DNA of 64,000 nt from Chryseobacterium taiwanense (GTDB lineage Bacteria > Bacteroidota > Bacteroidia > Flavobacteriales > Weeksellaceae). The translations under genes were made by a program, and so were the position numbers. Position 1 is the first letter of the stretch, and every line of letters starts with the position of its first letter. The notes under the pieces are model-generated. The model saw nothing but the letters and a program-made list of their open reading frames with translations, searched no databases and was not told where the DNA came from. Where the stretch lies: positions 610,635 to 674,634 of the forward strand of contig NZ_JWTA01000004.1 of NCBI RefSeq assembly GCF_000813825.1, in the 5' to 3' direction. This document shows positions 54,178 through 61,205 of the stretch, piece by piece.

Positions 54178-54294
54178 ATTTCTATTGGTATTATTTTAAA
54201 TTTTTTCAAAGTTTAAATTACAACTTTTATTCCTAAAATTATATAAGACTTTTTGTCACAGAAGAAAAATAATTAGTAAACAGTTTGTCTGAAA

Positions 54295-56280
54295 TTATCT
54301 TTTTCGGTCTCCGTAAATACCTTTGATGGGAGAATATTCAATAATATCGCTTAAACGCATGGAAGCCTGTTTCAATAAGGTGATTTTCTGGATCAGCTCA
54401 AAATACTTTACAGGATCAGAACTGCTGTGTTCATCAAGCTCTTTAGCCGTTTGTTTTATTAAATAATCTATATATCTGTATTTATGAAGCAAAACATCCC
54501 CTTTCACCTGCTCTGCAATTTTATCCCCGTAATTAGGTGGATAAATATTTCGGGACGCCCAGTTTTCAAGATCATCCAAAGGAATCAATGCATCTACCAC
54601 TTTTGACGTGATCTCTTCATCCATAAAAGATACAAAAAAGGTTCCACTCCTCAATTCATCATTCTGAATCCCTTCTTTTACCTGATTGATGATAATTTCA
54701 TTTCCCTTTACCAAAAATTCGTAGCCCTCTTCTTCAAAATGCTGGAGAATTTCTTCTATCACGGTGATCTGATATTCTTCCTCCTGATCATCTTTTCTTT
54801 TCAGAACAATATCTCCAAACATCAGCATATGATCTACCAGTTTATTTTCCATAAATAAAACTTCAAACATAAACGGATCTCCTTTTTCATCATTCAAAGG
54901 CACCACCTCCATTTTTACAGGAGCCGACTGTTCCTTTTGCTGCTGAACATGCTGATTCTGATTTTGAGTCACCTGTCTCTGAACATCAAGCTCATTGAAC
55001 AAACTCTGCTCAGAAAGTCCGAATTTATTGGAAACTTGCTTTAAATAAACTTCTCTTTTTAAAGCATTTTGAACAAAACCAACCGATTTTACAATATCTC
55101 TGATCGCTTCTGCTTTTTTTATCGGATCATTTCCGATGTCCTTGAAAAGAATTTCTGCTTTAAAATCAATAAAATCCATCGCTTCATTTTCGATGAATCT
55201 TTCTACATATTCTTGCGGATGTTTTCGTGCAAAAGAATCAGGATCATCACCATCCGGGAAAAGAAGAACACGAATGTTCATTCCTTCTGTCAAAAGCATA
55301 TCGATACTTCTAAAACTTGCTTTAATTCCGGCATTATCACCATCAAAGAGAATCGTAACGTTTTCTGTTAATCTTTTGATCAGTTTAATCTGCTCCGTCG
55401 TCAAAGAAGTTCCTGAACTGGCCACCACATTTTCAATTCCCGACATATGCAGTGAAATCACATCCATATATCCTTCTACCAAAAGGCAGACATTCTTTTT
55501 CGAAATCGCCTGTTTACTTTGGTTCAACCCGTAAAGAACATTTGATTTATGATAAATTTCTGTCTCCGGAGAATTAAGGTATTTTGCAGTCTTTACGTTA
55601 TTTTTAAGAATTCTGGCTCCAAAACCCAACACCCTTCCCGAAAAACTATGAATCGGGAAAATAACTCTTTCCCTGAAACGGTCTACTCCGGCTGGTGTAT
55701 TTTCCGGAAATATGGAAAGTCCGGATTTCTCTAAGATTTCTTTTGAATACCCTTTCTCTATAGCATATGCAGTGAAAGCATTTTTCTTCTCAGGAGAATA
55801 TCCAAGCTGGAATTTTTTAATGATATCATCACGAAGCTCACGTTCTTTGAAATAAGACAGTCCAATCGCTTTTCCCTCTTCTACTTCCCAAAGGAAATTC
55901 TGGTAATAATCATTAGCAATTTCATGGATCTTATACAGTAAATCTCTTTCGGACTGCGCATTTTTTGCTTCTTCGGAAAAATCTTTCTGATCTTCTTCAA
56001 TCTCAATTCCGTACTTTTTTGCAGCATGACGAAGCGCTTCCGGATAAGTAAAATTCTCAATTTCCATCAGGAAAGAAATAGCAGTACCTCCTTTTCCTGT
56101 TGAGAAATCTTTCCAAATCTGTTTACTTGGTGAAACTACGAAACTCGGAGATTTTTCATCATGGAACGGACTGAGTCCTTTATAATTAGACCCTGCCCTT
56201 TTCAACTGCACATATTCACCAACAATCTCTTCTACACGGATTGTTGAGAATATTTTATCTATGGTCTGCTTGGAAATCAT
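54295..56280 (-). CDS. dnaG: DNA primase lacking zinc ligands
   Basis: 661 residues. N-terminal CHC2-type domain, TOPRIM core with LLVEGYMDVISLH and ILFDGDNAGIKASFRS, then a long linker (Gln-rich near 430) and a DnaB-binding helical C-terminus. It makes RNA primers for replication. The zinc-binding ligands of bacterial primases (C-x2-H...C-x2-C) align with Ser37, His40, Asp58 and Thr61 here (GLSPFHDE and WKDFSTGKGG), so three of four are lost while the rest of the domain is kept. Its ATG is directly preceded by a TAnnTTTG box. Confidence 0.95.
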   Translation of the reverse strand: MISKQTIDKIFSTIRVEEIVGEYVQLKRAGSNYKGLSPFHDEKSPSFVVSPSKQIWKDFSTGKGGTAISFLMEIENFTYPEALRHAAKKYGIEIEEDQKDFSEEAKNAQSERDLLYKIHEIANDYYQNFLWEVEEGKAIGLSYFKERELRDDIIKKFQLGYSPEKKNAFTAYAIEKGYSKEILEKSGLSIFPENTPAGVDRFRERVIFPIHSFSGRVLGFGARILKNNVKTAKYLNSPETEIYHKSNVLYGLNQSKQAISKKNVCLLVEGYMDVISLHMSGIENVVASSGTSLTTEQIKLIKRLTENVTILFDGDNAGIKASFRSIDMLLTEGMNIRVLLFPDGDDPDSFARKHPQEYVERFIENEAMDFIDFKAEILFKDIGNDPIKKAEAIRDIVKSVGFVQNALKREVYLKQVSNKFGLSEQSLFNELDVQRQVTQNQNQHVQQQKEQSAPVKMEVVPLNDEKGDPFMFEVLFMENKLVDHMLMFGDIVLKRKDDQEEEYQITVIEEILQHFEEEGYEFLVKGNEIIINQVKEGIQNDELRSGTFFVSFMDEEITSKVVDALIPLDDLENWASRNIYPPNYGDKIAEQVKGDVLLHKYRYIDYLIKQTAKELDEHSSSDPVKYFELIQKITLLKQASMRLSDIIEYSPIKGIYGDRKR

Positions 56281-56284
56281 GCTA

Positions 56285-56292
56285 CAAAAATA
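56285..56292 (-). promoter_or_regulatory. TAnnTTTG box abutting the dnaG start codon
   Basis: Reverse-strand TATTTTTG is four bases before ATG 56280, implying a leaderless transcript if used. Confidence 0.5.
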
Positions 56293-56383
56293 TACAAATT
56301 TATATTGAAATTGGCATACTTATAGACAACTCAATATTTGAATTCCACTAATTTTTTGATTTTTAAATGATTTTATTTTTAAT

Positions 56384-56391
56384 TATTTTTG
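56384..56391 (+). promoter_or_regulatory. TAnnTTTG box close to the start of the GT51-like gene
   Basis: TATTTTTG, seven bases before ATG 56399, predicting a leader of only a few nucleotides. Confidence 0.5.
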
Positions 56392-56398
56392 AAAAACT

Positions 56399-57022
56399 AT
56401 GAAACCTTTGACCATGAAATATTTAAAAAGATTTTTATTGCTTATAATTTCTTCAATAGTATTTTTTCTCTTATATCTCGAAATCGGAGGAAGGTTTATT
56501 ATTAATGATGTTGATAAAAAAATGATCATCCATAAAATAAGAGACAGTGAAAAAATTCCGGCCAATTTTTCAAATTTCTATAATACCGTTTATCCCAACT
56601 CTTTATCAGAAAATTCATGGAATTTTGTATTTAGTGCTTTCATAGATCCTGATCATTCGCAAAGAAAAGAATGCCCTTGCAATCAGATAGCTTATAGATT
56701 ATTCCCAATTTTAGAAATCAAAAACAAACAGTTTATAGATCAATTCTTAATCGCAAGATATATAGAACATCATTTTAGCCAGCAAGATTGTTTAAACTTT
56801 AACTTCGATCATTTTGATTTTTCAGAAAACAGAAAAGGGTTACAGAAAGTTTCTAAATCATTATTTAATAAAGAAACGAAAAATTTGACACCATTAGAAA
56901 TGGGAGAGATTTTGGCACTTTACGAAGCTCCTCAACGAAATAACCGATACAGAAATCCTGAAAGAGCAGAAGTAAGAGCCAGACATTTCTTAAATTTGTA
57001 CGAGAAAAATGTAAATAAGTAA
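56399..57022 (+). CDS. Degenerate glycosyltransferase-51-like (transglycosylase) membrane protein
   Basis: 207 residues from ATG 56399 (ATG 56414 also possible). One N-terminal membrane helix (about 11-30) is followed by a domain whose second half reads like peptidoglycan glycosyltransferases: CNQIAYRLF (as TQQLAKNLF), FLIARYIEHHFSQQDCLNF (as LERRYSKEEILELY), KNLTPLEMGEILALYEAPQR and RYRNPERAEVRARHFL. The catalytic EDxxFxxH is replaced by IDPDHSQRK, so polymerase activity is unlikely. It overlaps tsaE by one base, so the two are co-translated. It may be a binding or regulatory relative. Confidence 0.7.
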   Translation: MKPLTMKYLKRFLLLIISSIVFFLLYLEIGGRFIINDVDKKMIIHKIRDSEKIPANFSNFYNTVYPNSLSENSWNFVFSAFIDPDHSQRKECPCNQIAYRLFPILEIKNKQFIDQFLIARYIEHHFSQQDCLNFNFDHFDFSENRKGLQKVSKSLFNKETKNLTPLEMGEILALYEAPQRNNRYRNPERAEVRARHFLNLYEKNVNK

Positions 57023-57429
57023 TGAATTCCACTATACATACAATAGAAGACTGGCAAAATATAGTTGATACCATCATCCCTCAGTTACAGCATAATATTT
57101 TCCTTTTAAAAGGAAATTTAGGAGCCGGAAAAACCACTTTCACTCAGTTTTTGCTTAAGAGTTTAGGAAGCACGGACGAAGTGAATTCTCCTACTTACTC
57201 TATCGTTAATGAATACAATACTCCCAAAGGAAAAGTTTATCATTTCGATTTATACCGTTTAAAAAACATTGAAGAAGTATATGATATCGGTATTGAAGAA
57301 TATCTGGATAATGCGTTTTTATGTATTATTGAGTGGCCTGAAGTATATGAAGATGAATTGTATGGACTTAAATACCACGAAATGAGTATCATTAACACGG
57401 GTGAAAACAGAGAAATTTCATTCGACTAA
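57022..57429 (+). CDS. tsaE: tRNA threonylcarbamoyladenosine biosynthesis ATPase TsaE
   Basis: 135 residues. Walker A is GNLGAGKTTFTQ, with the family SPTYSIVNEY, HFDLYRL and IIEWPE motifs. It works with TsaB, TsaC and TsaD to make t6A37 in ANN-decoding tRNAs. The ATG shares its A with the stop of the upstream gene (TAATG), so translation is coupled. The alanine dehydrogenase gene follows, but a TATCTTTG box in between suggests its own promoter. Confidence 0.95.
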   Translation: MNSTIHTIEDWQNIVDTIIPQLQHNIFLLKGNLGAGKTTFTQFLLKSLGSTDEVNSPTYSIVNEYNTPKGKVYHFDLYRLKNIEEVYDIGIEEYLDNAFLCIIEWPEVYEDELYGLKYHEMSIINTGENREISFD

Positions 57430-57437
57430 ATATTATG

Positions 57438-57445
57438 TATCTTTG
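57438..57445 (+). promoter_or_regulatory. TAnnTTTG box upstream of ald
   Basis: TATCTTTG (then C), 48 nt before the ald ATG. Confidence 0.45.
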
Positions 57446-57493
57446 CTTATTGAATTCAATTGAAAAATAATTATCTGTAAGATATAATTTAAA

Positions 57494-58687
57494 ATGAGTA
57501 CTACAAATATTTTCACCCCTTTTACTGAAGAGGAATTGATCCCGAAAGCAGAAAAGCTTGAAGTAATAAAAAAAGGTAAACAGTTCAGTATTGGAGTTCC
57601 CAAAGAAACCTGCCTTAATGAAAGGAGAACATGCATTACACCAGATGCTGTACAAGTTTTAGTAGAACATGGTCATGAAATTATTATAGAATCCGGAGCC
57701 GGACAAGGCTCGTTTTTTACAGATCTGCAATATTCTGAGTCGGGTGCCAGAATTACAAAAGATCCGAAAGAAGCATTCGGACAAGACTTAATTTTAAAAA
57801 TTAACCCGCCTACAGAAGACGAAATTGAATTTATGAGACCAAATACCTATTTGGTTTCAGCACTTCAGATCAACTTAAGAGATAAAGATTATTTCTTAAA
57901 ACTCGCAGAGAAAAAAGTAAATGCCATCGCTTTCGAATTCATCGTTGACGAATACAAACAATTATCTTTAGTTCGATTAGTCGGTGAAATTGCAGGAACG
58001 GTTTCCATTCTTTACGCCTCAGAACTTTTAGCCTTATCAAATGGTTTGATGCTTGGAGGAATTACAGGAGTAAGACCTGCAGAAGTGGTAATTTTAGGAG
58101 CTGGAATTGTAGGTGAATTTGCCACAAAAGCAGCCATAGGTTTAGGAGCCAGTGTAAGAGTTTTTGATAATTCTCTTTCAAAACTAAGAAGACTTCATAC
58201 CATTGTAGACAGCAGAGTTCCTACTTCTATTATAGATCCGAAAGAACTTCGTAAAGCTTTAAGACGTGCAGATGTAGTAATTGGAGCTCTTCCAAGATTA
58301 AATATGACCCCAATCGTGACCGAAGATATGGTCATGAAAATGAAGAAAGGCAGTGTCATCATCGATATTACAATCGACAACGGAAAAGTAATCGAAACAT
58401 CTGAACTGACTACCATGGAAGATCCTTATATCATTAAGCATGGTGTCATCCACTGTGGGCTTCCCAATCTAACTTCAAGAATGCCGAGAACAACAACAAA
58501 AGCAATCTCTAATTTCTTTCTTTCCTATATTTTAAACTACGACGAAGAAGGCGGCTTCGAAAATATGCTGGTTCGCAAAAATGAAATGAAACAAAGTCTT
58601 TATATGTACAAAGGAAGACATACAAAGAAAATCATTTGCGACCGTTTCGGACTTACTTATCATGATATCAATCTTTTAATTTTCTAA
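57494..58687 (+). CDS. ald: Alanine dehydrogenase
   Basis: 397 residues. The N-terminal AlaDH/PNT domain has SIGVPKETCLNERRTCITPDAV with the substrate Lys/Arg, and the NAD-binding domain has VVILGAGIVGEFATKAAIGLGASVRVFDN in two parts. The closing region (CGLPNLTSRMPRTTTKAISN) matches AlaDH rather than transhydrogenase. It interconverts L-alanine and pyruvate + NH4+ with NAD. The N-terminal extension of ~28 residues is typical of Bacteroidota members. Confidence 0.92.
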   Translation: MSTTNIFTPFTEEELIPKAEKLEVIKKGKQFSIGVPKETCLNERRTCITPDAVQVLVEHGHEIIIESGAGQGSFFTDLQYSESGARITKDPKEAFGQDLILKINPPTEDEIEFMRPNTYLVSALQINLRDKDYFLKLAEKKVNAIAFEFIVDEYKQLSLVRLVGEIAGTVSILYASELLALSNGLMLGGITGVRPAEVVILGAGIVGEFATKAAIGLGASVRVFDNSLSKLRRLHTIVDSRVPTSIIDPKELRKALRRADVVIGALPRLNMTPIVTEDMVMKMKKGSVIIDITIDNGKVIETSELTTMEDPYIIKHGVIHCGLPNLTSRMPRTTTKAISNFFLSYILNYDEEGGFENMLVRKNEMKQSLYMYKGRHTKKIICDRFGLTYHDINLLIF

Positions 58688-58770
58688 TGAAATCGCCAAG
58701 GTTGAGGAACGTAAATTCAATATTTTTGACGCGATTCCATACGACCTTTTAGAAACAGTAACATCTACGT

Positions 58771-59142
58771 ATGAAAAAACTTAAATTCTACTTAATTGGT
58801 CTCATTCCGGGACTTGCTATTGTATTTTTTGTCTTAAATAAAAAAGGCGCAAGCTGCAGCGGTTATTTACCGAACAGCCGTGTTATTGCAGAAACGCTTT
58901 CCAAAGATTTCAAATATTCTGATGCTTTTAAAGCAGAGATGACTGCATTAAAAATCAATGAAAAGTTTTTAAAAGATAGCATTATAACTAAAGGAAAAGT
59001 AGATTTTGACAGAAGTCACGCACAGAAAACGCCTTGTCCTGATTATCTTTTGACCTATCCTGAAAATAATCCAACTTACGAAATTTCTTACGAAAAATGT
59101 GAAGAAACCGTAACGTTGAATTCTTTGAAGAAATTGAAATAA
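58771..59142 (+). CDS. Membrane-anchored small protein, possibly DUF4258-type
   Basis: 123 residues. One N-terminal helix (LKFYLIGLIPGLAIVFFVL) precedes a soluble domain with four Cys (SCSG, TPCPDY, KCEETV) and a central FDRSHAQKTPCPDYLLT. The end (YEKCEETVTLNSLKKL) would suit a DUF4258-like fold, but this is not certain. It lies 83 nt after ald and eight nt before the histidine kinase gene, so it may belong to the two-component operon. Confidence 0.65.
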   Translation: MKKLKFYLIGLIPGLAIVFFVLNKKGASCSGYLPNSRVIAETLSKDFKYSDAFKAEMTALKINEKFLKDSIITKGKVDFDRSHAQKTPCPDYLLTYPENNPTYEISYEKCEETVTLNSLKKLK

Positions 59143-59150
59143 TTTTTCGG

Positions 59151-59921
59151 ATGGAAGGCAATTACTACATGATTCATGATTATCTGATATTCATTGGAGT
59201 ATTTGCTATTTTCTTTTTTGTAACCGTAAGCATTTATTTATTTAGCCAGAATCAAAAATTTAAGATCCGAAATGCAAGACTTTCGGAAGCTAATAAAATT
59301 ATTGAACAACGCTTGAATGAAGTTCAGCTTGAGCATATCGGAACAAAACTCAATCCGCATTTGTTTAAAAATATTTTAAATTCTGTTCAGTCTCATGCGT
59401 ATCAAACGTATATGTCTTTGGACAAACTGGCCAATGTTTTAGATTATATTTTATACGAAAGCAATAACAAATTCGTAAGCCCAAAAGAAGAATTAAATTT
59501 CGCTTTAAGTCTTATTGAGATTAATAAAATAAAGATAAATCCACTTTTTGATTTTAGAATCAAATCAAGAATCAACAAATCGGATACAATTTACGAAGAG
59601 AAAGTTTTTGCCCCTTTAATTTCTGTTGATTTAATAGAAAATGCTTTCAAGCACACCGATTTCTTAGCACAGGATTCATTCATCTCCATCCATATGGAAC
59701 TGGAAGGCGGAATTTTCATCATGAAAGTAAACAACAAAGCTTCTTTAAAAAATGTATTGGAAAAAGAAAAAAGTGGCTTCGGAAGTCAGTCTTTAGATCA
59801 ACGACTGAAAATGATATACAACAATCATTATTCTCTTCAAAAAAGTTCAAAAAACGGTATCTTCACGGCAGAATTAACAATCAATTTAGGAGAATTCTAT
59901 GATAAAATGCGTTATTCTTGA
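59151..59921 (+). CDS. LytS-type sensor histidine kinase
   Basis: 256 residues with one N-terminal membrane helix (about 9-31) and no periplasmic sensor domain; ATG 59169 is an alternative start. The H box is KLNPHLFKNILNSV (phospho-His70), followed by the N box DLIENAFKHT (Asn164) and a G-box-like GFGSQSLDQRLKM. It phosphorylates the LytTR regulator whose gene overlaps its 3' end by 23 nt. With so small an input region, it may sense through the membrane or via the preceding Cys-rich protein. Confidence 0.9.
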   Translation: MEGNYYMIHDYLIFIGVFAIFFFVTVSIYLFSQNQKFKIRNARLSEANKIIEQRLNEVQLEHIGTKLNPHLFKNILNSVQSHAYQTYMSLDKLANVLDYILYESNNKFVSPKEELNFALSLIEINKIKINPLFDFRIKSRINKSDTIYEEKVFAPLISVDLIENAFKHTDFLAQDSFISIHMELEGGIFIMKVNNKASLKNVLEKEKSGFGSQSLDQRLKMIYNNHYSLQKSSKNGIFTAELTINLGEFYDKMRYS

Positions 59922-60609
59922 TGATGAATTACTGGCAATCAGCTATTTAAAACTCCTTTGCGAACAAATTGACAACGTAGAAGTTGTGAAAGCATTCAAT
60001 GATCCTAAAGTTTTTCTAAACGAAATTGAAAATATTGATTGTAACGTCTGTATTTTAGACATCGAAATGCCTGGAATGAACGGTTTACAAGTTGCAGAAC
60101 TGATTTCCGGTTCAAAAAAAATCATCTTTACGACCGCTTACAAAGAATACGCCGCAGAAGCTTTTGATTTAAATGTAGTCGATTATGTAAGAAAACCGAT
60201 CAAAAAAGAAAGGTTGATTCAGGCTTTTGAAAAGGCAAAAGAACTCGTTCAAAATCCCCCGAAAAAAGATTTCATCGAATGGAACACCAACATCGGTAAA
60301 ACAGTGATCTTTACAGATCAGATTGCTTATATCAAAACCTCTGAAATCGACAGCCGAGATAAAGATATTATTCTGAATGACGGCACAAACATCGTTTTAA
60401 AGAATTTAAACTTTAAAAACCTCCTGGAAATGCTTCCCTCAAAAGATTTCGCACAGGTCAATAAAAAAGAGATCATCGCTTTGTCTTCCATTAAAGTATT
60501 TTCAACGAATGAAATTATCACCACCATTCTTACTGAAAACGACCATTTTTTAAAATTACAAATCGGAGAATCTTATAAAAGCCCCTTAATGGAAATGTTC
60601 GGAAAGTAG
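59899..60609 (+). CDS. LytTR-family response regulator
   Basis: 236 residues. The receiver domain has the acidic pair in ILDDE, phospho-acceptor Asp54 (CILDIEMPGMNG), Thr-Ala in FTTAY and Lys99 in YVRKP. The C-terminal LytTR DNA-binding domain (residues ~130-230) includes IAYIKTSEIDSRDKDIILNDG and FAQVNKKEIIALSSI. It overlaps the kinase gene, a typical coupled pair. A nearby target may be the small outer-membrane-like protein that follows 109 nt later. Confidence 0.93.
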   Translation: MIKCVILDDELLAISYLKLLCEQIDNVEVVKAFNDPKVFLNEIENIDCNVCILDIEMPGMNGLQVAELISGSKKIIFTTAYKEYAAEAFDLNVVDYVRKPIKKERLIQAFEKAKELVQNPPKKDFIEWNTNIGKTVIFTDQIAYIKTSEIDSRDKDIILNDGTNIVLKNLNFKNLLEMLPSKDFAQVNKKEIIALSSIKVFSTNEIITTILTENDHFLKLQIGESYKSPLMEMFGK

Positions 60610-60688
60610 ATCTTTCAAAGGTTTTCGGTTTCATTACAAAATTCAACAGCTTTATTACAACTGCCTTATTTTACTCTTTTAGTCAGCG

Positions 60689-60696
60689 TACTTTTG
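60689..60696 (+). promoter_or_regulatory. TAnnTTTG box upstream of the small outer-membrane-like protein gene
   Basis: TACTTTTG, 22 nt before ATG 60719. Confidence 0.45.
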
Positions 60697-60718
60697 CCTC
60701 TGATTAAATGATTTTATA

Positions 60719-61108
60719 ATGAAAAAACTTTTCTATGCAGGCGGAATTCTCATATCCGGACTTTGCTTTTCTCAGGAAACAGAATCAAAAGTTAAAACCT
60801 CTTTTTTCGACGGAATTGCAGTTATCGGATATGTAGATCATGGAGCTTTTCTCAACTTTACAGGCCCAAATATCAGCTACAAAAACAAAGATGTAAAATT
60901 CGTTTTGGGAATGCTTCCTTCATTACGCATCAAAGAAGATCAATCGGAAGGCACCAAAAACAGTGTCATCACTCCCAATCTTGGAGCAGGTTTTACAGTG
61001 GTCTACAAAAAATTAGCAGTACAGATTCCTTTTTACTACAATACAAAAACTTCCACTCAAAATGGAGCCTGGAAAATGGGAATCGGATTGGGATATTCTT
61101 TCAAGTAG
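60719..61108 (+). CDS. Small exported beta-strand protein, unknown
   Basis: 129 residues with signal peptide MKKLFYAGGILISGLCFSQ. The mature part consists of alternating strands (FDGIAVIGYVDHGAFLNF, KFVLGMLPSLRI, LAVQIPFYYNT) ending in WKMGIGLGYSFK, i.e. a final Phe then Lys, which resembles a small barrel or periplasmic beta-protein. No family recognised. It follows the LytS/LytTR pair and may be controlled by it. Confidence 0.7.
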   Translation: MKKLFYAGGILISGLCFSQETESKVKTSFFDGIAVIGYVDHGAFLNFTGPNISYKNKDVKFVLGMLPSLRIKEDQSEGTKNSVITPNLGAGFTVVYKKLAVQIPFYYNTKTSTQNGAWKMGIGLGYSFK

Positions 61109-61205
61109 AATTTCATTACATTATTTGTAGCATTTATTACATTTTAAAAATAAAAATAATTATAGTAATTATATTCTTATCAACTTTGCATAAAATATTG
61201 GAATT

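Noticed and set aside
58688..58770. 83-bp spacer after ald as a possible tRNA
   Set aside because: No acceptor stem, T-loop (GTTCRA) or anticodon stem can be formed.
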